From the NCBI RefSeq assembly GCF_000307105.1, contig NC_018645.1, forward strand, positions 159,001 through 223,000: DNA of 64,000 nt. The letters run 5' to 3'. Within the stretch, counting starts at the first letter, position 1. Each line of letters begins with the position of its first letter. Shown piece after piece: positions 16,765 through 24,949 of this stretch. The notes beneath the pieces are model-generated. The model was not told the origin of the DNA. It did no database searches and saw only the letters and a program-made list of their open reading frames with translations. Position numbers and translations under genes: made by a program. This DNA is from Desulfobacula toluolica Tol2. GTDB lineage: Bacteria; Desulfobacterota; Desulfobacteria; Desulfobacterales; Desulfobacteraceae.

Positions 16765-19353
16765 TTAAATATCCAGGTTCAGGTATTCAAAATCTTCCGC
16801 ACCGAATTGTTGTTCATTTCTTGCAATAATTGTGTTTTGCCCGTAGGTTGGGATATCGACGAATCTTGAGCTGAATCCTGATACACGGACAATGAGATCC
16901 TGGTGCTTCTCAGGCTCTTTTTGGGCAGCCTTCATTTCTGCAGTACTCACAACGTTAAATTGTATGTGGTCAATTTTGAGATCATGCCAGGTTTTCATAT
17001 AAGCGTTCCAGATATCAAAACCATGCTTACTCCTCATGATGGGCACTGAAAGTCGCTGGTTGAGGAGATTGGCCTTCTGGTTTTTTTGTACTTTTGACAC
17101 CGATTTTAACACCGCAGTAGGGCCTTTATGGTCCGTTCCCATATAAGGCGAGATCCCTCCGTCATCTGCCGCTTCTCCTCCCAATCGGCCGTCAGGGGTC
17201 GGACCGGTGCGAGATCCAATTTCCATATATAAACCGACTGCCTGTCCTACCGGAAGCACTGGACCTCCCGAATAGTTGGTAATTCTGCCCATTTCTCCGC
17301 CAATGATATCCTCATAAAAATCTTTGATTGTTGCGTCGGCATATTCATTGTCGTTGCCCCACTTAGGAGCCGCCTTGAAGTCTTTGTGCATTTCTTCGTA
17401 CCCTTCCCAGTTCGCCTTCAGGGCATCCAGAAGCTGTTTCATGGTGTATTTTTTATCATCATAAATCAGTTTTTTGATCGCCACCATGGAATTAGCCGCT
17501 ACAATGGTTGTGATGGGGTTATGCCAGCCATTGGGCTGCTCGGAAAGCTCACAGCCGTCTCGACCCAGTTCCATGCAGCCGTCATCAAGGCTGGAGGCAA
17601 AGGGCATTTGAAGGAATTTTCCTTCAAAGTAACGCATGGTGTCTTTGCATTTGATGACCAAGCTGACGGCGTACTGGTATTGTACCTTGAAGGCTTCGTA
17701 TAGTTCTTCATATGTTTTGAAATCTTCTGCCTTGCCGGTTTGGGGTCCTAATTGCATATCGGCGTAGGACCAGTCATACCCGTCATTCAGTGTGACCTCC
17801 AGAATTTTTGCTGGAAAGATAGATCCACCTCCTTCGGAACGGGTCTTCTGGGTTTTTCTTCTACCGCAGAGACCGGGTGACATGCAAAGGACATTTGCCC
17901 AGTTATGCGCTTCATCATCTGTCGCGCCGTTACCTTCTTTGCTGAACTGGCTGTAGTATTTCAACTGTTCCACGGCAATTTCATTATGTTTTATCGAAGG
18001 ATATCCAAGGCCGTCTCGGATACACTCAAAAACAAGGCGTTTTGTTTTGTCGTTGCTTTTGTCCGAATACTTGAAAACGATTGACGGTTCTGTTGTTCGG
18101 ATATTCCTTGTTGCCTCCAGGATGGCGTTGGTCATTTCGTTGGATGCATCTGATCCATCCGGTTTTGTACCGCCGATTGAAAGGATAAAAAGATCATTGG
18201 ACCCTGGAAAAATTTCTCTGTAAGCCCTTGATTTGCCTGCACCGTGTTCTGAAATTTTGAGTCTTTCCATCTCCACCATTTCTACCGCTTCCGAGTGGGT
18301 CATTGGCTGGAAGGTTTTGTCAATAACACTTGCCTTATAATAAGGATAGAGCATTGTATCTTCTGTCTGGGCAAAACCGCTTGCATAGCGATCTATAGCG
18401 TGGCAGATTAGAAAAGTATACCATTTCGCCTGAAACGCATCCTTCAAGCCCTTGCAGGGTTCGGCCGGAATCCGTTGGTTGATATCTGCTATTTCAAGTA
18501 ACTCCTCTTTTCGTTTTGGGTCTGTTTCGATATTTTCCGCCACAAACTTGGCCAGCCGGGCATGACGTCTGGCCCACGCGATAACGGCCTTGTCCGCGAT
18601 AATCATGGCCTCCCAGTTGTCGATCATGGGTATCCATTTAAGACCTTTGGTTGCATCCCATGGTGTTTTCTTTAGATCTTCTTTGGCTGCCTTAATATTG
18701 GCCTCAGCCATCTCAATTCTTTTCAGGAGGCCATCCTCAAGTATGGTTTCATATGGAGGGACAATACTATTGTAACCTGTGGCAAACCCGGGTGCCTCCA
18801 TGGTGCTGACCTGGTACATTCGCATGAGATCCTCAGGATCAAAGTATCCCTCGCATTTACCCTGCATGCTATAGGGTTTCCAGTATTCCATTATCTCTTT
18901 TGCCTCTTCGGCAGGTTGGGGGGCATAATCGCTGACCAGATAATCTGCGACCGCCATATAGGCCAGTTCCGGATAAAGGGGAAACATGTTTGGGTCTTCA
19001 GCATGGTAGCCGATAATGAATTCATCCTCTTGCAGTACAAGTGTATATTTGTTTAAGATATTTGCAAGTCCAAGCGCCCTGCGAATGACTTCCGGTTTGC
19101 CTCGGCTTTTTTTATGGGCTTCCGTAATGTACCTCATCCGCTGAATACCGGAAGTGACGCCTTTTTCAACAAATTCACCCGCAGACGCATGTTTCCATCG
19201 ACACCGGGCTTTTAATCTTTTCGTTCGTTGTGTTGATGGTCTGGCAAGATGTTCATGCAGCCTTTCATCGGGGATATCATTTTCTTCCTGATGTTCCAAC
19301 GGGAATTCTATAATTTTTCCGCGATATTCTACAGCTTCAGCAATAGTTGCCAT
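16765..19353 (-). CDS. bssA: fumarate-adding glycyl radical enzyme, benzylsuccinate synthase alpha subunit
   Basis: This catalytic subunit adds a methyl-bearing aromatic (toluene, possibly p-cresol or a xylene) to fumarate by radical chemistry. It has 862 aa from the ATG at 19353, which is preceded at 6 bases by a perfect AGGAGG. An in-frame extension to 19455 overlaps bssC and is rejected. The PFL-like domain carries the catalytic cysteine in SPGLCGRRKTQKTRSEGG (about residue 490) and the glycyl radical glycine in LIVRVSGFSSRF (residue 826). Length and motif spacing agree with Thauera BssA (about 864 aa; Cys493, Gly829). The SEGGGSIFPAK and NDGYDWSYADMQLG blocks favour the BssA/HbsA type over alkylsuccinate synthases. 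Toluene versus hydroxytoluene use cannot be decided by eye. Confidence 0.9.
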   Translation of the reverse strand: MATIAEAVEYRGKIIEFPLEHQEENDIPDERLHEHLARPSTQRTKRLKARCRWKHASAGEFVEKGVTSGIQRMRYITEAHKKSRGKPEVIRRALGLANILNKYTLVLQEDEFIIGYHAEDPNMFPLYPELAYMAVADYLVSDYAPQPAEEAKEIMEYWKPYSMQGKCEGYFDPEDLMRMYQVSTMEAPGFATGYNSIVPPYETILEDGLLKRIEMAEANIKAAKEDLKKTPWDATKGLKWIPMIDNWEAMIIADKAVIAWARRHARLAKFVAENIETDPKRKEELLEIADINQRIPAEPCKGLKDAFQAKWYTFLICHAIDRYASGFAQTEDTMLYPYYKASVIDKTFQPMTHSEAVEMVEMERLKISEHGAGKSRAYREIFPGSNDLFILSIGGTKPDGSDASNEMTNAILEATRNIRTTEPSIVFKYSDKSNDKTKRLVFECIRDGLGYPSIKHNEIAVEQLKYYSQFSKEGNGATDDEAHNWANVLCMSPGLCGRRKTQKTRSEGGGSIFPAKILEVTLNDGYDWSYADMQLGPQTGKAEDFKTYEELYEAFKVQYQYAVSLVIKCKDTMRYFEGKFLQMPFASSLDDGCMELGRDGCELSEQPNGWHNPITTIVAANSMVAIKKLIYDDKKYTMKQLLDALKANWEGYEEMHKDFKAAPKWGNDNEYADATIKDFYEDIIGGEMGRITNYSGGPVLPVGQAVGLYMEIGSRTGPTPDGRLGGEAADDGGISPYMGTDHKGPTAVLKSVSKVQKNQKANLLNQRLSVPIMRSKHGFDIWNAYMKTWHDLKIDHIQFNVVSTAEMKAAQKEPEKHQDLIVRVSGFSSRFVDIPTYGQNTIIARNEQQFGAEDFEYLNLDI

Positions 19354-19375
19354 GGTAATCCTCCTTGTTGAATGA

Positions 19376-19552
19376 TTAAATTGCTTTGTTGAAATTCGGG
19401 CAGGCATCTGTGTCCTGAAATACGGGCGTTGATAACCAGTATTTGCCTTTTTCATCCTTTACCTCGGTAATGCAATCTCCCTTGCCAGGCTCGAAATCAT
19501 CGGCATCATTTGGAACTCGAATGAAAAATTTACAACTTTCACATTTAGACAT
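19376..19552 (-). CDS. bssC: benzylsuccinate synthase-type gamma subunit
   Basis: This 58-aa protein is easily missed because of its size. It starts MSKCESCKFFIRVPND and ends DACPNFNKAI, with CxxC near residue 4, DC near 27 and AC near 51. These four cysteines suit a HiPIP-like [4Fe-4S] cluster. Small Fe-S subunits of this kind sit directly before bssA in all bss operons I know, where BssC is about 60 aa. The gap to bssA is 22 bp. A purine-rich GGGGGAAAA precedes the ATG rather than a classic site. Confidence 0.78.
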   Translation of the reverse strand: MSKCESCKFFIRVPNDADDFEPGKGDCITEVKDEKGKYWLSTPVFQDTDACPNFNKAI

Positions 19553-19642
19553 TTTTCCCCCTTCTCAATTCGTTGTTTGTTCGGCTGTCGCCATTTATTA
19601 TCGCTCCAAAACCAAAGTCTTTAATTTGATATGGCCCTTGGT

Positions 19643-20641
19643 TCACAAGCCTTTTTTAGATTTTTCCCCTGAATAGCCTCCCATACCCACTAAGCCACCG
19701 ACGCTCAAATCCTTTATATGTAATCGCTTCAAGGCTTTGACCAGAGGTTCTATCTTTTCGGACGGTGATTGTTTTACATCCTTGCAAGCATAGGCGTCAT
19801 GACGGCCAAGGAAATTGTATTTTCCTTCCCCGTAAACATGGTAGGGAAGAATATCTACGCCCATGAGCCGATCGGCAATCCGGCTTAAAAAAATTTCACA
19901 GGTTTTAAAATCATCCATGGAATCATTAAAATTTGGAATAATCGGCAGATGGATTCTCAGATTTGCATTTTTTTCTATGAGGTTCTTGATATTTTCAAGG
20001 ATAGGTTCCAACGGCCATCCTACGACGATTTTATGTTTTTTTGAAATGAGAGACTTAATGTCCACAAGAAACAGATCCACATAGCTTAACAAGGGGCGAA
20101 TTTTGTCCCATTTTTGAAAACAACTGGTTTCAATGGCAACATGAAGACCCTCTTTCTTTAGGCGTTTTACCAATTCAAGGGTAAAATCCGGAAACAATAA
20201 AGGATCTCCTCCACTGATGGTGACGCCCCCCCCGCTATTTTTAAAAAAAGGTTGGTCAGCCAACGCCTCCTCCATAATTGTATCAATTGTGAGATTTTGC
20301 CCGACGACAGCTCTTGCACTTGATAAACAGGCATCAACACATTGCATGCACGCTATGCATTTACTGCGATCAAGATCAAGAACAGGGGTATTATCAGTCC
20401 CGATTTTCATTGTGGAGGCACCGGTGGGACAACTCTTCGCGCACCGGCCGCAGTTTGAACATTTTTCAGGATAATAGTAGAATTCTTTTTTCGGACTCTG
20501 GGTTTCTGGATTATGGCACCAAGGGCAGTGCAAAGGACACCCTTTTAAAAATATGGTTGTCCTGAAACCGGGGCCATCCTGCAAGCAAAACCTTTGGATT
20601 TCGGTAATAAGAGGAATTTTTGGGTGATTTTTTATACACAT
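19643..20641 (-). CDS. bssD: benzylsuccinate synthase activating enzyme (radical SAM)
   Basis: This 332-aa glycyl-radical-enzyme activase uses S-adenosylmethionine to put the radical on BssA glycine. The radical SAM cluster motif is CX3CX2C in KGCPLHCPWCHNPE (about residues 35-44). Two ferredoxin-type motifs follow: CSNCGRCAKSCPTG and CIACMQCVDACLSS (about 61-110). GGGVTISGGDPLLF is the SAM-binding GGE-like segment. The ATG is 6-7 bases after AAGGAG. It is the first gene of the bssDCAB set and faces the divergent bbs promoter region. Confidence 0.9.
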   Translation of the reverse strand: MCIKNHPKIPLITEIQRFCLQDGPGFRTTIFLKGCPLHCPWCHNPETQSPKKEFYYYPEKCSNCGRCAKSCPTGASTMKIGTDNTPVLDLDRSKCIACMQCVDACLSSARAVVGQNLTIDTIMEEALADQPFFKNSGGGVTISGGDPLLFPDFTLELVKRLKKEGLHVAIETSCFQKWDKIRPLLSYVDLFLVDIKSLISKKHKIVVGWPLEPILENIKNLIEKNANLRIHLPIIPNFNDSMDDFKTCEIFLSRIADRLMGVDILPYHVYGEGKYNFLGRHDAYACKDVKQSPSEKIEPLVKALKRLHIKDLSVGGLVGMGGYSGEKSKKGL

Positions 20642-21503
20642 GTAACGAACTCCTTATTGATAAACGGCATTCCATTTCAGTTTTTTAAATGGTGGCTCAG
20701 TTAATCCAGAGTTGCAAACTTTTTATGAATATTATTTATTATATATTCTTTATGAGTGTTATTCAACCACGATAGCCTTGGGAATGTCAAGAGCTTTTTT
20801 TTGTTTTTTTTTATTTATTGGGTTTTGTGTTGAGTCGGCAGGAATTTGTTCTGTAGTTGTTATACTGTGGAGAAGTGCTAATTGTGTGCAAGGAGGTCAA
20901 ATGACGATTTATTTGAATGACGGTTTCCTGTATTGTTATGATGGTGGTGGTGTCATTATTGAATTAAAACCTTATTTTTTTTCTATGGTAAAATAGATTT
21001 TCCCTCAGTCTAAAATTAAATTTGGCGTATTCTGTCCGGTTTAAGAAGCCCCGTAGTAATAAAAGACGTCTCAGAGAATCTTCACTGTCAAGGAAAGTGC
21101 TTATCATTGGCATGTCTCTACGGTTGTCGTAAAAAATATACTTTAGAATAGTTAAACATTGGATTTAAATTCATATATTTTAAATCTATGATTAATATTC
21201 TTATAATTTTATATAAATATATATAGAGTTAATTTTTTGATCTGATTGGATTCATTTTTTTTGCTTTATGTTATTTTACATAAAAATCAGGTAATTGAAT
21301 TTTTAAAGTGAGTTGTATTAAAAAATATAGCGAAAATATATCTGATAAAATCTAAAAATATAGTTGACTGAATAAAACATTTATGATGGAATATTGTTCA
21401 TGATTATAAAATTTTGAGTTTTTTTCCCAACGCTGAAATCAATCAACCGCATTATAAAATTGAGAAATTGATTTCTGAACAAAACATTTAAGAAGGAGGC
21501 CAT
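20642..21503. promoter_or_regulatory. AT-rich divergent control region between bssD and bbsA copy 1
   Basis: These 862 bp are very AT-rich and must hold the promoters for both bss and the first bbsAB. I see no sigma-54 element with correct spacing. From about 20989 to 21417 the sequence is a diverged version of 27080-27506, upstream of bbsAB copy 2. From 21418 on the two are identical. A short ORF with a strong ribosome site lies at 20901-20996. Confidence 0.5.
20901..20996 (+). CDS. possible 31-aa leader peptide
   Basis: An ATG stands 4 bases after AGGAGG (20891-20896), one of the strongest ribosome sites in the window. It opens a 31-codon frame (MTIYLNDGFLYCYDGGG..., ending FFSMVK). There is no recognisable family. 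The perfect Shine-Dalgarno suggests real translation. Alternatively it is an accidental site in an AT-rich leader. The frame ends where the homology with the second bbs upstream region begins. Confidence 0.3.
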   Translation: MTIYLNDGFLYCYDGGGVIIELKPYFFSMVK

Positions 21504-23106
21504 ATGGCTGAAAAAAAGAAAACCCAAAAAGAGAAAGAGCCGGATATCACATTTTATCATCCGGATTTGCTTGAGATTCCCGAAAACGGATTGCCGTACC
21601 TTAAGGGGTATAAATGCAGAAAATGTGGTCAGCTTGATTTTCCCAAATTAACCCCTTGCCCCACCTGCTGGGGAGAGGACTTCGATGTGGTTCCCTTGTC
21701 CAGAAAGGGAATTTTGTACAGTTTTTCCGACCTTTATATCGGCCAGCCCGGTATGGCAACCCCCTATATTTGCGGCTATATTGATCTGCCGGAAGATATC
21801 AGAATTTTTGCCATGCTGAAAGGAGATGTCAATACCTTTAAATGTGACGAAGAAGTCGAATTGACAACGGGTCCGATAAGGAAGAATGCAGATGGTCTTC
21901 CAATTATCAGTTACATGTTCCAGAAAGTATAGGAGACGCATATGAGATTACAGCGAGATGTATATATAGCCGGAGTAGGTGAGACTGTTTTTGGCAGACA
22001 TAAAATGGATTACGATGAACTGGGACGTATGGCAGCTTTTCAGGCAATCAAATCTTCCAATATTGAAGGACCGGGGATGATTGAGAGTGCCTATGTGGGT
22101 AATGCCACTAACGGTATCGTTACCGGGCAGACTATTTTTAAAGACATCGGTATCTGCGGAACCGCTCCCATCATCAATGTGGAAAGTGCCTGTTCGGCCG
22201 GTGCTATGGCAGTCCATCTGGCCATAAAAGATGTGGCCTGCGGGCTGACGGAATTATCCATGGGCGTGGGGGCTGAAAATCATACTCTTCACAGAGAAGC
22301 GGGTACGGCATTCCAGCCGGCAATGAACGATATTGAAGCCGTCCACGGTGGGGTTATGACCGGTAAATATGCCATGCGCGCGACCCGGTATATGCACGAG
22401 ACCGGTGCCACTATTGAAGATCTGGCTTTGATCACCCAGAAAAGCAAGCGGCACGCCAAAAATAATCCTTATGCCCCTTTTGGGGGGGATTACAGTATTG
22501 AGGAAATTATTAATTCAAGAATGGTGGCCTATCCTCTGACGCTTCATCAGTGTTGTGGAATCGTTGATGGTGCAGGTGCTGTCGTGGTCTGTTCCGAGGA
22601 AATGATCAAAAAACTGGGGATTAAAAAACCGGTTAAAGTAAGAGGGTCCGTTGTGACATCCGGTCCGTATCATAACCGGCCAAGGGACATTACCGGTGAT
22701 GATATCACTGAAATGACATCTGAAATGCTCTATGAGGAATCCGGAATCGGCCCCAAAGACGTTGATATCCTGGAATTGCATGATGCCTTTACCATTGCTG
22801 AGTTGCTTTATTATGAATGCATGCAGCTGTGTGACAAAGGGGATGGCCTGAAATTTTTGAGAGACGGTCAGTCAACCTATGGCGGGCAGTGCGTTGTCAG
22901 TCCCAGGGGCGGAATGCTGTCCTATGGTCATCCCATCGGTGCTTCAGGTGCGGCCCAGGTAGCAGCCCAGGTAAAACAACTCAGGGGAGAGTGTCAGGGC
23001 TACCAGGTAGAGCCGATTCCAAAGGTTGCCATGACCCATGTAACCGGCGGCGGTCTTTCTGGTACTGAACATGCGGCCTGTACAATGCATATGCTCACAA
23101 GTGATT
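21418..23106 (+). repeat. bbsAB duplication, copy 1
   Basis: These 1,689 bp match 27507-29195 with no difference that I can see, over 86 bp of leader, bbsA, the spacer and bbsB up to its next-to-last codon. The flanks differ: upstream homology drops to a diverged alignment, and downstream the two copies part after GTGATT. Confidence 0.9.
21504..21932 (+). CDS. bbsA: benzoylsuccinyl-CoA thiolase small subunit (zinc ribbon/DUF35), copy 1
   Basis: This 142-aa protein has a zinc ribbon (CRKCGQLDFPKLTPCPTC, about residues 34-51) followed by an OB-fold of the DUF35 / acyl-CoA-associated type. BbsA of toluene degraders is the obligate partner of the thiolase BbsB. Together they cleave benzoylsuccinyl-CoA to benzoyl-CoA and succinyl-CoA. 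AAGGAGG precedes the ATG. bbsB starts 9 bp after its stop. The sequence is identical to the copy at 27593-28021. This copy has only bbsB behind it and is cut off from the rest of the bbs operon. Confidence 0.85.
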   Translation: MAEKKKTQKEKEPDITFYHPDLLEIPENGLPYLKGYKCRKCGQLDFPKLTPCPTCWGEDFDVVPLSRKGILYSFSDLYIGQPGMATPYICGYIDLPEDIRIFAMLKGDVNTFKCDEEVELTTGPIRKNADGLPIISYMFQKV

Positions 23107-23111
23107 TTTAA
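21942..23111 (+). CDS. bbsB: benzoylsuccinyl-CoA thiolase large subunit, copy 1
   Basis: This 389-aa SCP-2-type thiolase has its nucleophilic cysteine in [12 protein letters not shown] (about residue 83), the active-site histidine in [13 protein letters not shown] and the C-terminal THVTGGG motif. With BbsA it performs the last, CoA-dependent C-C cleavage of the benzylsuccinate pathway. It is identical to copy 2 except for the final residue: this copy ends SDF, the other SDW. The last codon and stop therefore come from the recombination junction, not from the ancestral gene. The protein should be functional. It ends in front of the structured RNA-like segment rather than bbsC. Confidence 0.85.
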   Translation: MRLQRDVYIAGVGETVFGRHKMDYDELGRMAAFQAIKSSNIEGPGMIESAYVGNATNGIVTGQTIFKDIGICGTAPIINVESACSAGAMAVHLAIKDVACGLTELSMGVGAENHTLHREAGTAFQPAMNDIEAVHGGVMTGKYAMRATRYMHETGATIEDLALITQKSKRHAKNNPYAPFGGDYSIEEIINSRMVAYPLTLHQCCGIVDGAGAVVVCSEEMIKKLGIKKPVKVRGSVVTSGPYHNRPRDITGDDITEMTSEMLYEESGIGPKDVDILELHDAFTIAELLYYECMQLCDKGDGLKFLRDGQSTYGGQCVVSPRGGMLSYGHPIGASGAAQVAAQVKQLRGECQGYQVEPIPKVAMTHVTGGGLSGTEHAACTMHMLTSDF

Positions 23112-23159
23112 GAATTCAATAAAATCAAATACTTAGCTTGGATCGGTATAATGACTAAT

Positions 23160-23640
23160 GAATGCAGCGAACAAGATGGGTTAAGCGTAGGCAGAGAATC
23201 TTGTAGGCCGTAGGGGTGATCGCGCGCACCCTGAAGTGCTGGTACAGCTTCGAAATGGTAATTGCGGATGCCGAGGGTTTCAACGTACGCCGAAGTTAAC
23301 ACAGAAGCATTCGTTAATGGCGAGAATGTGGAGGTCTGCCGGAGTCAACAGGCCGTGGCATGCAATAAGAGATCCGCTGTAGAACTCGGGAAGCCCCATT
23401 GCGCTCCTGACGTGGATAGTCCACGAACCAGGTGGGTCGTCGAAAGACGGCTATATGCCTTTGGGGTGTCTTAGAAGGCATAGTACTCAGAGTTTGGGAA
23501 ATCCAGCCACACGATTTTAACCGCTACAGCGGTGAAGGCAAGGGAAAGGACCTGACGGAAGCATGTAGCCCACAAAGGAAACTCATTCCGGCTTTTACAG
23601 TCGGGTAGTAATAAACTATCGGCACTTCCCCAAGGACGTG
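23160..23640 (+). ncRNA. highly structured RNA-like segment of unknown class
   Basis: About 480 bp have higher GC than their neighbours, no credible reading frame and many exact hairpins: CAAGAT/ATCTTG (23172-23203), GAAG/CTTC (23233-23251), CGTGGA-TAG-TCCACG (23411-23425), CGTC-GAAA-GACG with a GNRA tetraloop (23438-23449), ATGCCTT/AAGGCAT (23455-23481) and CCGC-TACA-GCGG (23521-23532). This looks like a ribozyme or guide-RNA scaffold. The 5' part of a group II intron and a HEARO (IscB omega) RNA are the two classes I would test. No reverse transcriptase, IscB or domain V-like hairpin is present, so it would be an orphan or remnant. It begins shortly after the bbsB copy 1 junction. Confidence 0.4.
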
Positions 23641-23668
23641 TCAAAAATTTTATGAAAAGGAAAAAAAA

Positions 23669-24571
23669 ATGAAGCTTTTTTTAAAATTGATGCTGGCTGT
23701 AGGATTTATTTTACTTTTGTCCACTTCAAGTCTCTATGCAACGGCAAACAATCATTATGTCAATGGCGGTGAGGGTGTAAAGGCCGCGACAGTTCCCCCT
23801 CCTGGTTTCTATTATCGCATGTACAATCTTTATTATACTGCCGATGAATTCATGGATGATAACGGGAATGAAACTCCCATTGATTTTGATGTGAATGTTT
23901 TTGCCGTCGTCAATAGGTTTATCTGGGTGACCGATAAAAAATTTCTTGGAGCCGATTTTTTTATGGATGCAGTACTCCCGATTGTATACACGGATATTGA
24001 AATCGGTGCTATGGGGCTGGATAAGGATGAGTTCGGTTTTGCAGATTTGCTTATTGAGCCAGTTGGCCTAGCCTGGCATGGTCCCAGATATGATGCTGTC
24101 GTGGCTCTCGGTGTCTGGTTGCCTTTTGGAGATTATGATATCAATAACGCGGCTTCCCCAGGCAAAGGCTTTACTACCTTTATGGCAACCTTTGGGGGAA
24201 CCCTTTATCTGGATGCCGCGAAAACCTGGTCCGCATCAGCCCTTGGCAGATATGAGATTCATACGGAACAAGATGATCACGACCTGACACCCGGTGATGA
24301 TTTCCATTTTGAATGGGGTATCGGCAAATCCTTTGCCAAAGTATGGGAAGCTGGATTGGCAGGCTATTGCCAGTGGCAGGTAAACGATGATTCAGGAGCA
24401 GATGCCGTGAACTCAGGCACCCATGATAAGGTTTTCGGCATAGGTCCTGAAATAGGCGTCTTTGTCCCCTCTCTCAAATCGTTTTTCAACCTGAGAAGCG
24501 TGTGGGAATTTGATGCAGAAGATCGGACTGAAGGAAACGTTGTTGCCCTGACCTTTACAAAAATATTTTAA
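23669..24571 (+). CDS. outer-membrane beta-barrel of the phenol/meta-pathway (FadL-like) type
   Basis: This 300-aa protein has a clear signal peptide (KLFLKLMLAVGFILLLSTSSLYA, cleavage after about residue 25). The mature part is rich in alternating aromatic/polar strands, ends in a beta-strand with terminal phenylalanine (VVALTFTKIF) and has an early PPPGFYYRMYNLYY segment typical of the Phenol_MetA_deg family. These barrels are encoded beside aromatic-degradation genes and are thought to let hydrophobic aromatics cross the outer membrane. AAAAGG precedes the ATG. It sits between the two bbsAB copies with a chemoreceptor gene, which fits uptake of the pathway substrate. Confidence 0.8.
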   Translation: MKLFLKLMLAVGFILLLSTSSLYATANNHYVNGGEGVKAATVPPPGFYYRMYNLYYTADEFMDDNGNETPIDFDVNVFAVVNRFIWVTDKKFLGADFFMDAVLPIVYTDIEIGAMGLDKDEFGFADLLIEPVGLAWHGPRYDAVVALGVWLPFGDYDINNAASPGKGFTTFMATFGGTLYLDAAKTWSASALGRYEIHTEQDDHDLTPGDDFHFEWGIGKSFAKVWEAGLAGYCQWQVNDDSGADAVNSGTHDKVFGIGPEIGVFVPSLKSFFNLRSVWEFDAEDRTEGNVVALTFTKIF

Positions 24572-24609
24572 TTGCTGTTTCGCACATTTTTTTAGTTTAT
24601 TTTATAAAT

Positions 24610-24629
24610 CCTGGCCCTTTTGGGCCAGG
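24610..24629. terminator. hairpin after the outer-membrane protein gene
   Basis: CCTGGCCC-TTTT-GGGCCAGG is a perfect 8-bp, GC-rich stem 39 bp after the stop. The run behind it (TTGGACTTTTC) is only weakly T-rich, so it may be a partial or factor-assisted terminator. Confidence 0.55.
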
Positions 24630-24651
24630 TTGGACTTTTCAAAATGATGAT

Positions 24652-24819
24652 ATGGAAAAAAATGATATCATTGAAAATAGTTGCATCTATATTATCAATG
24701 AATTCAAAACCCAGGGAATGAGTGATTCCAAAAACAATTTTTTACTGGACTACGGGGTGGCGGTTCAAAAAGGTATACAGAATATAAAAATACCTTCGCA
24801 AAACTACCATATGTGCTAA
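24652..24819 (+). CDS. possible 55-aa protein
   Basis: A 55-codon frame (MEKNDIIENSCIYIINEF..., ending KIPSQNYHMC) lies between the hairpin and the chemoreceptor. It has no strong ribosome site and no known family. The amino-acid composition looks protein-like, so it may be a small gene or the start of a lost one. Confidence 0.2.
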   Translation: MEKNDIIENSCIYIINEFKTQGMSDSKNNFLLDYGVAVQKGIQNIKIPSQNYHMC

Positions 24820-24949
24820 TATTTATTTTAACAGACCACTGCATATAGTGATAGAATTTGTAAATTGTGCATTCCGTAAAAGCCTTTCGATATTGACAGG
24901 GTACTTTCTGCTGAAGAAATTATCGTTTTAGACAAAGGAGGAAGTAACA

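Noticed and set aside
19354-19455. A longer bssA with an earlier start (MKKANTGYQRP...)
   Set aside because: It overlaps the bssC gene in another frame, has no ribosome site, and the ATG at 19353 has AGGAGG 6 bases upstream and gives the family length.
21110-21140. A sigma-54 promoter upstream of bbsA (TTGGCATG...)
   Set aside because: The -12 GC is missing at the required 10-bp distance from GG.
21504-23111. bbsAB copy 1 as a pseudogene
   Set aside because: Both frames are intact with the same ribosome sites. Only the last residue of bbsB differs, which is unlikely to inactivate it.
23262-23474. A 70-codon frame (MRMPRVSTYAEV...)
   Set aside because: It runs through the hairpin-rich segment, has no ribosome site, and the base pattern is better explained by RNA structure.
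24893-24918. A sigma-70 promoter for the chemoreceptor (TTGACA...)
   Set aside because: The -35 is perfect but the -10 at 17 bp (GAAATT) is too poor to call.
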